A DNA stretch of 64,000 nucleotides from CAVZBW01 sp963773635 (GTDB taxonomy: Bacteria > Actinomycetota > Acidimicrobiia > Acidimicrobiales > RAAP-2): assembly GCA_963773635.1 (NCBI GenBank), contig CAVZBW010000005.1, forward strand, positions 1,302,001 to 1,366,000, given 5' to 3'. A program made the position numbers and the translations under genes. The notes under the pieces are model-generated. The model did no database searches, had not been told where the DNA came from, and saw nothing but the letters and a program-made list of their open reading frames with translations. Positions 1 through 9,243 of this stretch are shown here, one piece after another (position 1 is the stretch's first letter; every line of letters starts with the position of its first letter).

Positions 1-600
1 GCCGACGTCCGGGGGCATGTCGGGGACCTCGCGGGCCTCCTCGAGCCCCTAAAGGAAGAGGCGCCCGCCGCACCGATCGCCGTGGTGGGACACAGCCTGG
101 GAGGTCTGATCGCGCTGGGCGCGTCGGTCGAGCGCCCGGATCTCGTCTCGGCCGTCGGCGCGTACGAGCCGCCCCTCCCCTGGCTCGGGTTCCGCCGGAC
201 CGGCGGTCGGCGCGCCACCGACGCCGACCCGGGCCTCGAGGCGGAGCGCTTCTTCCGGCGGATGATGGGCGATCGCTCGTGGGACCGCCTCCCCGGGCGT
301 GAGCAGGCCTCGCGCCGGGACGACGGTCCGGCGATGGTGGCCGAATTCCGGGCCCTCGACGAGGCCCCCTTCGAGCTGACGGCGATCTCGGTGCCGGTGG
401 TGCTCGGGCACGGCGGAGCGGAGAGCGCCCGGCACCACGTGGAGGGGACCAGGTGGCTCTCGCAACGCCTGCGAGGGGCAGCGCTCGTCGAGATGCCCTC
501 GGCCGGCCACGGCGCCCACCTCTCGCATCCGACGCAGTTCGCGCACCTCGTTCGGGAGGTGATGCGACGGGGTACGAGTGACCAGGAGGCCGCGGGATGA
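1..600 (+). CDS. alpha/beta hydrolase, C-terminal part (5' end outside window)
   Basis: The frame is open from base 1, so the true start lies upstream; about 199 residues are visible. The GHSLGG nucleophile elbow (positions 88-105) is the serine-hydrolase signature of the alpha/beta hydrolase fold. A late GHG and a C-terminal GHGAHLSHP segment supply a plausible catalytic His. No lid or substrate-specific feature is recognisable, so the substrate cannot be named. It ends in an ATGA overlap with the next gene, which implies translational coupling with the TIGR01777 protein and the permease after it. Confidence 0.8.
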   Translation, partial: ADVRGHVGDLAGLLEPLKEEAPAAPIAVVGHSLGGLIALGASVERPDLVSAVGAYEPPLPWLGFRRTGGRRATDADPGLEAERFFRRMMGDRSWDRLPGREQASRRDDGPAMVAEFRALDEAPFELTAISVPVVLGHGGAESARHHVEGTRWLSQRLRGAALVEMPSAGHGAHLSHPTQFAHLVREVMRRGTSDQEAAG

Positions 601-1511
601 GAGTGTTGATGGCAGGTTCGCACGGGCTGATCGGGTCGGCCCTGCTCGATCACCTCACGGGGCGAGGCGACCAGGTGGTGCGCCTCGTCCGGGGCCGGGC
701 CGCGGAGCGCGAGATCGGGTGGGATCCGCCCTCGGGGTGGGTCGACCGGGAGGCGCTCGACGATCTGGGCCCCGTCGACGCCGTCGTCAACTTCGCCGGG
801 TCGGGAATCGGCGATCGTCGTTGGACGCCGGCGTGGCGCCGCTCCATCGTGGAGAGCCGGTTGCAGACCACGGGCCTGGTCACCCGGCTGGTCGCCGACC
901 TCCGACCCGTTCCGTCGGTGCTGGTCAACGCCTCCGCAGTGGGGTACTACGGCGATCGGGGCGACGAGGTGCTGACGGAGGCGAGCACGCCGGGGAGCGG
1001 GTTCCTCGCCGACCTGTGCCAACGGTGGGAGGCCGCGGCGGACCCCGCTCGGGCGGCGGGCGTCCGGCTGGTCCTGGCCCGCAGCGGGGTCGTGCTCACG
1101 CGGCGGGGCGGGGCGTTGCGCCGCCAACTCCCCCTCTTCCGGCTGGCCCTCGGTGGTCGCCTGGGCTCGGGGCGCCAATTCGTCAGCTGGATCGCCCTGC
1201 GGGACGAGGTGCTGGCCCTCGCTCGGGCCCTCGACGACGACCGGATGGCCGGGCCGGTCAACCTCGTGTCGCCGCAACCCGTGCGCAACGCCGAGCTCGC
1301 CCGCGCCCTCGGGCAGGCGCTCGGACGTCCCTCGGTGCTCGCCGTTCCGGAGCCTGCGCTCAAGCTGGCGCTCGGAGCAGAGATGGCCTCGGAGGTGCTG
1401 CTCGCGAGCCAACGGGCGGAGCCCGCGGTCCTGACGAACCTCGGCCACGAATTCGGGTACCCAGAGATCTCGGCGGCGCTGCGGGCGGCCCTGGACGACG
1501 ATCGGGCGTGA
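597..1511 (+). CDS. TIGR01777-family NAD(P)-binding epimerase/oxidoreductase
   Basis: 304 aa. The N-terminal Rossmann motif GSHGLIGSAL (residues 7-16) and the NASAVGYYGDRGDE segment near residues 110-125 are typical of the extended-SDR subfamily TIGR01777 (YfcH/SULA-like). A short C-terminal domain follows, as in the family. The physiological substrate of this family is generally unknown. The ATG overlaps the stop of the hydrolase fragment, and its own stop overlaps the GTG of the next gene, so the three probably form one operon. Confidence 0.85.
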   Translation: MRVLMAGSHGLIGSALLDHLTGRGDQVVRLVRGRAAEREIGWDPPSGWVDREALDDLGPVDAVVNFAGSGIGDRRWTPAWRRSIVESRLQTTGLVTRLVADLRPVPSVLVNASAVGYYGDRGDEVLTEASTPGSGFLADLCQRWEAAADPARAAGVRLVLARSGVVLTRRGGALRRQLPLFRLALGGRLGSGRQFVSWIALRDEVLALARALDDDRMAGPVNLVSPQPVRNAELARALGQALGRPSVLAVPEPALKLALGAEMASEVLLASQRAEPAVLTNLGHEFGYPEISAALRAALDDDRA

Positions 1512-2668
1512 GCCGAGCGGTCTTGGCGGCGGGCCGGGGTGCGCCTCCCGCCCGCTGGTTGATCCTCGCCGTCGGCTCGGTTGCCGCGGTGATCGCGGCC
1601 GCAGCCGCCGCGGACCAGGCCGGCAGCGCCGCCCGCCAGGACTGGCCGCCGTTTCTCCTCGTGACGGGGCTGCTCATCCTCGGTCAGGTGGCCTGGGAGG
1701 ACGGGCTGTTCCAGGCGGCCGGAGAGTGGATCGGCGGCAAGGTTCGGCGCAGCGCGGGCCTCTTGTTGGCCTCGGCGGTCTTGGTCGCGATCGTGACCGC
1801 CGTCCTCAACCTCGACACCTCCGTGGCCTTCCTGACCCCGGTGCTCCTGCACGCGGCGCGGCGCCGACGCATCACGGAGGCCCCCCTCCTCTACCTCTCG
1901 GTGTTGCTCGCCAACGGCGCTTCGCTGCTCCTCCCCGGCTCCAACCTCACCAACCTGATCGTGCTCGGGCGCGTCCACGAGTCGGGCGCCGACTTCGCCC
2001 GGCACATGCTGCCGGTGTGGCTCGCCTCGGTGGCGGCGGTGACGATCGTCGTGCTCGTGGCCTTCCGCAAGGAGCTGGCCCCGAGTCCGGAGCCGGCCAC
2101 GGGCCCCACCCCCACGCCGCGGATCGGGGTCGGCCTGGCGTGTGTCGCGGCGGCGATCGTGGCCGTGGTCGTCCTCCCGCCCGCCCCGATGGCGCTCGCC
2201 ATCGGAGGCCTCGGCGCGGCGGCCATGGGTAGGCGCCTCTGGGAGCGTCGCATCGCCTGGCACCGGGCCGCCGCGGGTCTCAACCTCCCCGTCGTGGTCG
2301 GCCTCTTTGGGTTGGCCGTCGGCCTCGGAACGCTGGGCCGGGTCTGGTCCGGACCGGCCGACCTCCTCGCCACGATGTCGTCGTGGGAATCGGCGGCCTT
2401 TGCCGGGGCGCTCAGCGCGGTGTGCAACAACCTGCCCGCCGCCTCGCTGCTCGCCGCGCGCACCCCCAAGGACCCCTACGCGTTGCTGATCGGTCTCAAC
2501 CTCGGACCCAACCTCGTCGTCACCGGAGCCCTCGCCGGCCTGCTGTGGCTCCAGGTCGGCCGCTTGGCAGGAGCCCGACCGTCGTGGACCCGCATGACGC
2601 GCCTCGGGGTGGTGGTCGTCCCGGTCTCGATGGCCGCCGCACTCGGGGCGCTCGCCGCGGCCCACTGA
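1508..2668 (+). CDS. ArsB/CitT (SLC13)-type membrane permease
   Basis: 386 aa with about ten hydrophobic segments. The segment LNLDTSVAFLTPVLLH after the third helix, and the symmetric SAVCNNLPAASLL in the second half, match the paired hairpin motifs of the ion transporter superfamily (ArsB, CitM, SLC13). The cargo could be arsenite, a carboxylate or another anion; no ars regulator or reductase is nearby to decide. The start is taken at GTG 1508, which overlaps the previous stop (GTGA); the frame stays open further upstream, but that stretch is antiparallel-like shadow inside the epimerase gene. Confidence 0.75.
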   Translation: MSRAVLAAGRGAPPARWLILAVGSVAAVIAAAAAADQAGSAARQDWPPFLLVTGLLILGQVAWEDGLFQAAGEWIGGKVRRSAGLLLASAVLVAIVTAVLNLDTSVAFLTPVLLHAARRRRITEAPLLYLSVLLANGASLLLPGSNLTNLIVLGRVHESGADFARHMLPVWLASVAAVTIVVLVAFRKELAPSPEPATGPTPTPRIGVGLACVAAAIVAVVVLPPAPMALAIGGLGAAAMGRRLWERRIAWHRAAAGLNLPVVVGLFGLAVGLGTLGRVWSGPADLLATMSSWESAAFAGALSAVCNNLPAASLLAARTPKDPYALLIGLNLGPNLVVTGALAGLLWLQVGRLAGARPSWTRMTRLGVVVVPVSMAAALGALAAAH

Positions 2669-2695
2669 GCCGGGCGGGGTGCGTCCGGTGGACGG

Positions 2696-3634
2696 CTACG
2701 CCAGGTCGGAAGGAAGGACGGGCTGCTGCTCCTCGCGCACCCGCGAGCGTCCCTTGGACGACAGCATCTCGTGGTACTCGGCGTCTTCCCCCTTGACCCC
2801 GCTCACCAGCGGTGACTGGCAGAGGAGCCCCGCTCCGAGGAACATCACGAGCAACGAGGCGGCCTCGAGGGCGCCCCACGGCTCGGAGGTCCGGACGAAG
2901 TCGTTGAAGAGCCCGAGACCGATCAGGATGCTCGCCAGCGGATCGATCAGCACCAAGGTGGACTGCGAGGCCGCGATGGGTCCGGCGTGGTAGGCGTTCT
3001 GCGCCAAAAACACGGACAGCACCCCGCCCACGGCGAGCATGTAGGTCTGCCAGTGAACGAACATCGACGTCCAGTCCTTGGCGATGAACGCGGTGACCTG
3101 CTTGGTGAGCGCGGCGGTGAAGGCGTAGCCGATGGCCGCCGCCGCTCCGAACATGGCGGCCCGCCACCACCGGGGCCCGAATCGGGTCAGGACGACGCAG
3201 GCCACGATGGCGAGCGCACAGGCACCGCCGACCTGGGCCCAGGCCACGCCACCGGGGACGGACTTCCCGGGAACGGGGGCCGCGAAGTACAGGAACCCGG
3301 CGAGACCGGCCGCGGCGGCCACGGCGAGCACCCACTCGCGAAGCCCGACCTTGACGTGGAACCAGACCACGAGGATGAGCACGAGGAACGGCAGCTCGGT
3401 CGTGAGGATCGGCTGGACCGAGGTCAGCGAGCCGAGATGGAGGGCGATCGCCTGCATCACGAAGGAGACCACCATCAGTGCGAAGCCGAGCAGCCAGATC
3501 CCGCGACGGATGGCGTGCGCCATCAGGCTCAGCCGCAACGTCGTGTCCTCGGGCGCATCCTCCACGCCGATGCGCTGGAAGATGCTCGTGAGCGCATTGG
3601 CGAGGGCGGCCGCGACCGCGAGGGCGTAGACCAT
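2696..3634 (-). CDS. DMT-superfamily (EamA-like) transporter
   Basis: 312 aa with nine or ten predicted transmembrane helices and the internal two-fold look of drug/metabolite transporters. The N-terminal ALANALTSIFQRIGVEDAP and the LGSLTSVQPILTTELPFLVL segment match the actinobacterial DMT proteins usually annotated as EamA-like. The cargo is unknown. The start ATG follows GAGG at 7-nt spacing and lies 9 nt after the rnhB stop, so it probably belongs to the rpiB-rnhB transcript. The C-terminus is cytoplasmic, polar and about 30 residues long. Confidence 0.75.
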   Translation of the reverse strand: MVYALAVAAALANALTSIFQRIGVEDAPEDTTLRLSLMAHAIRRGIWLLGFALMVVSFVMQAIALHLGSLTSVQPILTTELPFLVLILVVWFHVKVGLREWVLAVAAAAGLAGFLYFAAPVPGKSVPGGVAWAQVGGACALAIVACVVLTRFGPRWWRAAMFGAAAAIGYAFTAALTKQVTAFIAKDWTSMFVHWQTYMLAVGGVLSVFLAQNAYHAGPIAASQSTLVLIDPLASILIGLGLFNDFVRTSEPWGALEAASLLVMFLGAGLLCQSPLVSGVKGEDAEYHEMLSSKGRSRVREEQQPVLPSDLA

Positions 3635-3643
3635 AGGAGAACC

Positions 3644-4447
3644 TCAGTGTACGGTGCGCCCCCGATCCGGCCCCGGGCTGTTCTCCCCGGTTCCGTTCAA
3701 CCAGTAGAGCTCGTCGACAAAAGCCCACGTGCGGCGGTGGATCGAGGTCAGCCCGTAGCCCCGGAGGGCCATCAGGTGGGCGGGCGAGGGATACCCCTTG
3801 TTGCTGTGGAACTCGAAGCCGGGGAAGTGATCCGACTCCGCGCGCATCAGACGGTCCCGGACCACCTTGGCGAGGATGGAGGCGGCGGCCACGGCCGCAC
3901 AGCGGGCGTCCCCGTCGATGACCGGCACCACGACCTTTGGCGGCCGGCGGCGACGGACCCGAGCCACCGCCTCGTCGAAATCCGCCTGGACCGCCGACCA
4001 CGGCAAGCGGCGCGGGCTCTCGACCGGTCCGGCCCCCCCGTTGACGCTCGACCGGTCCTGCAAGAGGTCGTAGGGCCCGTCCACCAACACCGCGTCCATC
4101 CGCCGCCGCAGCGCCCCGAGCGCCCGGAGGCCGGCCAGGCGCAGGGCGGCCGTCATCCCGTAGCGGTCGCACTCCGACGCCGTGGCGTGTCCCACCGCCC
4201 ACGCGTCGCACCAGCCCGCCACCTCCGAGAACAATTCCTCACGGCGCACCTCGGGAACGAGCTTGGAGTCGCAAAGCCCCTCGGGCATGGCCGAGGACTC
4301 CTCCGTGGGGCTCACCACCGCGATCCCCACGCTCACGGGCCCGGCCCACGCCCCCCGGCCCACCTCGTCGATCCCCGCCACCCAGCGGTGACCGGCCGAC
4401 CACAGCGCCCGCTCGTGCTCGAGAGTGGGTCGGAGCCGCTTAGCCAC
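3644..4447 (-). CDS. rnhB: ribonuclease HII
   Basis: 267 aa from GTG 4447. RNase HII removes ribonucleotides and RNA from RNA-DNA hybrids. The GIDEVGRGAWAGP signature (residues 25-37) supplies the first Asp-Glu pair of the active site; VLVDGPYD and the later VIDGDARCAAVAAASILAKVVRD segment supply the remaining acidic residues and the conserved AAASILAK block. The frame is open to 4519, but the extra residues are low-complexity Arg/Ser, and the GTG start overlaps the rpiB stop by 8 nt, typical for this window. There is a small insertion of about 30 residues before the VIDGDA motif. Confidence 0.93.
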   Translation of the reverse strand: MAKRLRPTLEHERALWSAGHRWVAGIDEVGRGAWAGPVSVGIAVVSPTEESSAMPEGLCDSKLVPEVRREELFSEVAGWCDAWAVGHATASECDRYGMTAALRLAGLRALGALRRRMDAVLVDGPYDLLQDRSSVNGGAGPVESPRRLPWSAVQADFDEAVARVRRRRPPKVVVPVIDGDARCAAVAAASILAKVVRDRLMRAESDHFPGFEFHSNKGYPSPAHLMALRGYGLTSIHRRTWAFVDELYWLNGTGENSPGPDRGRTVH

Positions 4448-4874
4448 GGTCGGGTCGGGGCGGCTCCGCCTCGAGGCGTGCGATCGCCGGCAGCTCGTCG
4501 GGATCCACCTCGGAGACAAGAAAGGCGTCCAGCATCTCGGCGGCCACCGTCTCGGTGGTCAGCCGCAGGCCGAAGGCGAGCACGTTGGCGTCGTTCCACC
4601 GACGGGCGCCCCCGGCCGTCTCGGCGTCCGTGCACAAGGCGGCGCGCACGCCGGCGACCTTGTTGGCCGCCATGGCGACACCGGTCCCGGTGCTGCAGGA
4701 CACCACCCCTCGCTCGGCGTCGCCGCCCGCCACCGCCAACCCGATGGCGCGACCGACCTCTGGCCATTCGGCCCCGGGAGCGACGAGCATCACCTCGTGG
4801 CCGGCGCGACGAAGGCGCTCCACCACGGCACGCGTGACGGCGGTCTCCTCGTCGGTACCAAAGGCCACCCGCAC
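4440..4874 (-). CDS. rpiB: ribose-5-phosphate isomerase B (RpiB/LacAB family)
   Basis: 144 aa, the usual length. It interconverts ribose 5-phosphate and ribulose 5-phosphate in the pentose phosphate pathway. The CSTGTGVAMAANKV motif (residues 60-73) holds the catalytic Cys and phosphate-binding loop, and RRWNDANVLAFG is the second conserved block. The start is GTG 4874, because TAGCTT sits exactly 7 nt upstream (leaderless arrangement). The stop overlaps rnhB. Confidence 0.9.
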   Translation of the reverse strand: MRVAFGTDEETAVTRAVVERLRRAGHEVMLVAPGAEWPEVGRAIGLAVAGGDAERGVVSCSTGTGVAMAANKVAGVRAALCTDAETAGGARRWNDANVLAFGLRLTTETVAAEMLDAFLVSEVDPDELPAIARLEAEPPRPDRG

Positions 4875-4881
4875 GGGCCCG

Positions 4882-4887
4882 AAGCTA
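4882..4887 (-). promoter_or_regulatory. -10 element TAGCTT for leaderless rpiB
   Basis: TAGCTT on the minus strand is followed by exactly 7 nt and the GTG of rpiB, so transcription should begin at or next to the start codon. No Shine-Dalgarno sequence is present. Confidence 0.55.
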
Positions 4888-4898
4888 CCCGCCCCGAG

Positions 4899-6437
4899 CT
4901 ATGGCGCCCGGCCAAGCTCGTGGCGCTGGATCTTGCCGAGGGCGTTGCGCGGCAACGCGCCGACGAGGCGCACCTCGCGGGGGCACTTGTAGGCGGCCAG
5001 GTGCTGGGCGGCGAAGTCCTTGAGCTGAGAGGACAGCAACGAGGCGGCGCCGGGGGAGGTCGTCTCGCCCCCGGCGGGGACGACCCATGCCACCACGGTC
5101 TCTCCCCACTCCTCGGACGGGAGACCGGCCACGGCCACCTCCGCCACCGCCGGATGCTGCGACAAGACGTCCTCGACCTCGGCGGGATAGACGTTGTAGC
5201 CGCCACTGATGATGAGCTCCTTGGCCCGGCCCCGGATGACCAGGTACCCGTCCTCGTCCAGGCGGGCGAGATCCCCGGTTCGGAACCACTCCCCCTGATA
5301 GCAGTCCGAGGTGGCCTCCGGTTGGCGCCAATACCCCGCAAAGACCGTGGGCCCCGCCACGAGCAGCTCGCCGTCGGGAGCCAGCGTCGAGCGCACGCCC
5401 GGGAGGGGGAACCCCACCGTCCCCGGGCGGCGCTCGCCCCGGTAGGGGTTGGACATCGTGAGGAGCGTCTCGGTCATGCCGTAGCGCTCGAGCACCGCCA
5501 CCCCCGTCCGGCGGTGCACCTCCCTCCACAGCTCCGCCGAGAGCGCCGCGGAGCCCGAGACGCACAGGCGCAGGGCACCCAGGCGCTCGACGCCCTCGGT
5601 CGCCACCAGGCGGTGGTACATCGTGGGCACCCCGAAGAACATGGTCGCGCCGTGCCGCGCCGCGCTCGCCAGGACCTCCTCCGGGTCGAACCGGGGGAAG
5701 ACCACCACCGAGCCACCCGCCGCCAACGAGCCGAAGAGCCCCGCAACGAGGCCGTGCACGTGGAAGAGCGGCAACGCCAGGGCCAGGCGATCCGCCGCGG
5801 TCCAGGACCAGGCTTCGTTGAGCGAGGAGACTCCGGCGGAGAGGTTGGCGTGGGTCAGCATCGCGCCCTTGGGGCGACCCGTGGTGCCCGACGTGTAGAC
5901 GATCAGCGCGAGGTCGCCGCCGCCGGCCCGGTCGAGCGCCGGCCCGGTCGCGGCCACCGTCCCCTGCGGCGCCTCCGGGATCGCCTCGCCGACTGCAGGC
6001 ACTCCCCCCCGTCCGCGGGCGAGCGTGGCGAGGCCGTCCACATCTTTCTCGGCACCCCCCCGGTGTGCCGAGACCCCGGGGTCGCCGACGACGGCCAGTC
6101 TCGGCTCGACGTCTCCGATCACGTGGAGCAGCTCGCGCTCGGTGATCTCCGGGTTGACCGGCACGAGGATCGACCCCAGGCGCAGGACGGCGAGCGCCGC
6201 GACCACCGACTCCGCCGTGCGCTGGGCCGACCACAGGACGCGGTCCCCCGGACCGACGCCGTGCCCGTGCAACCGGCGGGCGGCGCCCCGGGTCCGCTCC
6301 TCGAGCTCGCCCGCTCGGATCCAGCCGGTCGGCCCGGCCGCCTGCGGGCCGGCCACCTCGAGGACCTCGGCACCGGGATTCGCGGCCCAGTGCGCCGACC
6401 ACCGCGCCGGCAGCGCCGGCGATGGGGTCGCGGTCAT
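4899..6437 (-). CDS. AMP-dependent acyl-CoA synthetase (malonyl/medium-chain type)
   Basis: 512 aa from ATG 6437. It adenylates a carboxylate and transfers it to CoA. The ANL-superfamily signature YTSGTTGRPKGAM is near residues 160-172, YGMTET is the A5 motif, the GEWFRTGDLA hinge is present, and GKIQRHEL provides the C-terminal catalytic Lys. The compact size and the order of motifs resemble matB-like malonyl/methylmalonyl-CoA synthetases, but the substrate cannot be assigned from sequence alone. The frame is open upstream to 6581 with Arg-rich, non-homologous residues, hence the internal ATG. It is divergent from the mannosidase gene. Confidence 0.85.
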   Translation of the reverse strand: MTATPSPALPARWSAHWAANPGAEVLEVAGPQAAGPTGWIRAGELEERTRGAARRLHGHGVGPGDRVLWSAQRTAESVVAALAVLRLGSILVPVNPEITERELLHVIGDVEPRLAVVGDPGVSAHRGGAEKDVDGLATLARGRGGVPAVGEAIPEAPQGTVAATGPALDRAGGGDLALIVYTSGTTGRPKGAMLTHANLSAGVSSLNEAWSWTAADRLALALPLFHVHGLVAGLFGSLAAGGSVVVFPRFDPEEVLASAARHGATMFFGVPTMYHRLVATEGVERLGALRLCVSGSAALSAELWREVHRRTGVAVLERYGMTETLLTMSNPYRGERRPGTVGFPLPGVRSTLAPDGELLVAGPTVFAGYWRQPEATSDCYQGEWFRTGDLARLDEDGYLVIRGRAKELIISGGYNVYPAEVEDVLSQHPAVAEVAVAGLPSEEWGETVVAWVVPAGGETTSPGAASLLSSQLKDFAAQHLAAYKCPREVRLVGALPRNALGKIQRHELGRAP

Positions 6438-6536
6438 CGAGCGGGGTCGGCGGCGAGCACGGCCGCGTGATCGTACGACCGTGCGCAGACGCCCGGCACG
6501 CCCGCCGGCCGGGCACTGGAGCGCGACGAGGTGCCA

Positions 6537-6542
6537 TAGCCT
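6537..6542 (+). promoter_or_regulatory. -10 element TAGCCT for leaderless GH38 gene
   Basis: TAGCCT is followed by 7 nt and ATG 6550. No ribosome-binding site lies in front of the ATG. Confidence 0.55.
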
Positions 6543-6549
6543 TTCGGGC

Positions 6550-9228
6550 ATGAGCCGCCGAGTCGTGATCGTCCCGCACACGCACTGGGACCGGGAGTGG
6601 TACGAGCCCTTCCAGGCCTTCCGCTACCAGCTGGTGCAGCTGCTCGACGACCTCGTGCCCATGCTCGAGGCCGACCCCTCCTACGCCCGTTTCCTCCTGG
6701 ACGGCCAGATGGCGGTCGTGGACGACTACCTCGAGGTCCGACCCGAGGCGGAGGGACGGCTCCGGGCGCTCGCCGCGTCCGGCCGCCTCTCGATGGGCCC
6801 CTGGTACATCTTGATGGACGAATTCTTGGTCTCGGGCGAGACCATCGTCCGCAACCTCCAGATGGGGCTCGCCCGGGCCGCAGCCTTCGGCGAGGCCGCG
6901 GCGGTCGGCTACCTCCCCGACATGTTCGGGCACATCGCCCAGATGCCCCAGCTCCTGCGCCTGGCCGGCTTCGAGCATGCGGTGGTGTGGCGAGGGGTGC
7001 CGTCGGCCATCACGGCGACGGCGTTCTGGTGGGAGGCGCCGGACGGGTCGAGGGTACGCGCCGAGTACCTCCCGGTCGGGTACTGCAACGGCGCGGCCCT
7101 TCCCGACGACGCCAAGGCGGTGGTGCAACGCATCGCCGACCACGAGCAGGAGGTCTCCGACTTCCTCATCGGCCCGATGCTGCTCATGAACGGCTGCGAC
7201 CATCTCCGGCCCCAGCCCCACCTCGGCCGGGTCGTCCACGAGGCCAACGCCATCCAGGACGAGTACCAGATCGAGATCGGCTCCCTCGGGGAGTACCTGC
7301 CGACCGCCCCGACCGAGGACCTGCGGATCTGGCGGGGCGAGCTGCGCTCCGGGGCTCGGGCCAACGTCCTGATGGGGGTCGCCTCCAACCGGGTCGACGT
7401 CAAGCAGGCGGCGGCGTCGGCGGAGCGCGCCCTCGAACGCCGCGCCGAGCCGCTCGCCGCGCTCTTCGCGCCGGCCGACCGGTGGCCCGACCGCCTCCTC
7501 GAGCTGGCGTGGCTCGGGGTGGTCCGCAACTCCGCCCACGACTCGATCTGCGCCTGCTCCATCGACGAGGTCGTCGACGCGGTGCTCCATCGCTTCGAGG
7601 AGTCCCGGCAGATCGCGGACAAGATCTCGAGCGACGCCCTGGCCACCCTGGGCCGCTCGATGGCCGAGGCCGGGCCCGTGGTCGTCAACCCCGTGGCTCG
7701 CAGTCGCGAGGGCATCGTCGAGCTGACCGTGGTCGGTGCCCAGCCCCCGCCCGATGCCCAGGTCGTCTCCGAGCGCAGCGGGCTGCCCGGGTCGATGACG
7801 CTCGACGCCGACACCGTGCGCACCGTGCTCGGCATGCTGCAGGGCCCCAAGATCGACAACGACACCTACGTCCATGCCGTCACGGTGACCGAGGACGACG
7901 CGGGGCTGCACATCACCGTCTCGGTCGGGGCCGAGGAGCGCCCGATCGCCATCTCGGAGGCCAAGCAGGAGATCTACACGCGCCTCGGGGCCCGGCCGGA
8001 CATGCCGGTGCACGTCCGGCTCGACCAGCCCCCGATCCGTCGCGTGGTCGCCAGAGTCGGGAGCGTCCCGGGCTTCGGCTGGGACCGCTTCACTCCCGTG
8101 GCCCTCGAGCACCCGGTGACCGCGAGCCCGACCGATTCCGCGGACGGGGGGCCGCCGGGTGCCCGGCTGAGCAACGGGCTGGTGACCGTCGCCGTCGATC
8201 CCGCCGACGGCACCTTCGAGGTGAACGGGCTGGCGGGCTTCGGCAGGCTCGTGGACGGCGGAGACCACGGCGACTCGTACAACTACTCCCCGCCCCGCAA
8301 CGACACCGTGATCGAGATCCCCGAATCGGTGTCGGTCACCGTGACCGAGTCCGGCCCGGTGCGCGCCTCCCTGGCGTGCGTGGCCACCTACCGCTGGCCG
8401 GACCGGGTGGACGGCGTCGCGGGCAAGAGGGTCGGAGAGCACCTCGTCGAGGTGCACACACGCCTCGAGCTGCGGGCCGACGATCCCGTCCTGTACGTCA
8501 CCCACTCGTTTGTCAACCCGAGCCGCGACCACCGCCTGCGGGTCCACCTGCCGCTCCCCGTGCCGGCGGCAGACTCCGAGGCCGAGTGCGCCTTCGCCAC
8601 CGTGCGCCGCGGCCTCGAGGCGGAGGGCCGGGCCGACGAGTACGGCCTGCCGACCTTCCCCTCGCGCCGGTTCGTCCGGGCCGGGGGGCTGACCGTGTGC
8701 CACGACGGGCTCAACGAGTACGAGCTCGTCGACGTCCGCGAGGTCGACGGAGGCTCCCGGGCCCACGCCCTCGCGCTGACCCTGCTGCGCTCGACCGGAA
8801 TGCTGTCGAGGCTCGGGATGACGTATCGACCGTTTCCCGCCGGGCCGCTCACCCCCGTCGACGGGCTGCAGCTCGTCGGGGAGACCATCTGCGCCCGCTA
8901 CGCCCTCGCCGTCGAGGAGGTCGACCCCTGGGCGATGGCCGACGACTTCCTCGTGCCCCTGGAGTCGGTGCACAGCCTCGGCGGCGGTTGGCGCAAGGCG
9001 CGGGGCTCCGAGCTCTCGATCGAGGGGGCGGAGGTGACGGCCGTGCGCCGTCAGCAGGGCCTGCTCGAGGTGCGACTCTGCAATCCCTCCGACGGCCCGG
9101 CCGAGGTCACCTTTGGGTCTGCGGCCGGCTGGCTGGTCGACCTGCGCGGCCTGCCCCTGCGGCCCTTCGAGGGTGCCATCACGCTCGGACCGTGGGAGAT
9201 CGTGACGGCCAGGCTCACGGCGGCGTAG
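6550..9228 (+). CDS. GH38 family alpha-mannosidase
   Basis: 892 aa from ATG 6550; the start is fixed by the leaderless -10 and by the HTHWDREW motif at residues 10-17, the GH38 zinc-site signature at the extreme N-terminus. Asp124 in LPDMFGH is the expected nucleophile. RNSAHDSICACSIDEV (about residues 327-342) is the conserved His/Asp block of the middle domain. The C-terminal half is the usual beta-sandwich region. The family cleaves alpha-mannosides (glycans, mannosylglycerate). No signal peptide is seen, so it should be cytoplasmic. It stands alone, without transporter or other glycosidases, so the substrate is open. Confidence 0.9.
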   Translation: MSRRVVIVPHTHWDREWYEPFQAFRYQLVQLLDDLVPMLEADPSYARFLLDGQMAVVDDYLEVRPEAEGRLRALAASGRLSMGPWYILMDEFLVSGETIVRNLQMGLARAAAFGEAAAVGYLPDMFGHIAQMPQLLRLAGFEHAVVWRGVPSAITATAFWWEAPDGSRVRAEYLPVGYCNGAALPDDAKAVVQRIADHEQEVSDFLIGPMLLMNGCDHLRPQPHLGRVVHEANAIQDEYQIEIGSLGEYLPTAPTEDLRIWRGELRSGARANVLMGVASNRVDVKQAAASAERALERRAEPLAALFAPADRWPDRLLELAWLGVVRNSAHDSICACSIDEVVDAVLHRFEESRQIADKISSDALATLGRSMAEAGPVVVNPVARSREGIVELTVVGAQPPPDAQVVSERSGLPGSMTLDADTVRTVLGMLQGPKIDNDTYVHAVTVTEDDAGLHITVSVGAEERPIAISEAKQEIYTRLGARPDMPVHVRLDQPPIRRVVARVGSVPGFGWDRFTPVALEHPVTASPTDSADGGPPGARLSNGLVTVAVDPADGTFEVNGLAGFGRLVDGGDHGDSYNYSPPRNDTVIEIPESVSVTVTESGPVRASLACVATYRWPDRVDGVAGKRVGEHLVEVHTRLELRADDPVLYVTHSFVNPSRDHRLRVHLPLPVPAADSEAECAFATVRRGLEAEGRADEYGLPTFPSRRFVRAGGLTVCHDGLNEYELVDVREVDGGSRAHALALTLLRSTGMLSRLGMTYRPFPAGPLTPVDGLQLVGETICARYALAVEEVDPWAMADDFLVPLESVHSLGGGWRKARGSELSIEGAEVTAVRRQQGLLEVRLCNPSDGPAEVTFGSAAGWLVDLRGLPLRPFEGAITLGPWEIVTARLTAA

Positions 9229-9243
9229 ACCCGGGCGCCCGGA

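Noticed and set aside
4885..8973. A 1362-codon minus-strand open frame across the mannosidase gene
   Set aside because: It runs antisense to the GH38 gene and has low-complexity Gly/Arg/His composition, the usual antisense shadow at very high GC; no domain is recognisable.
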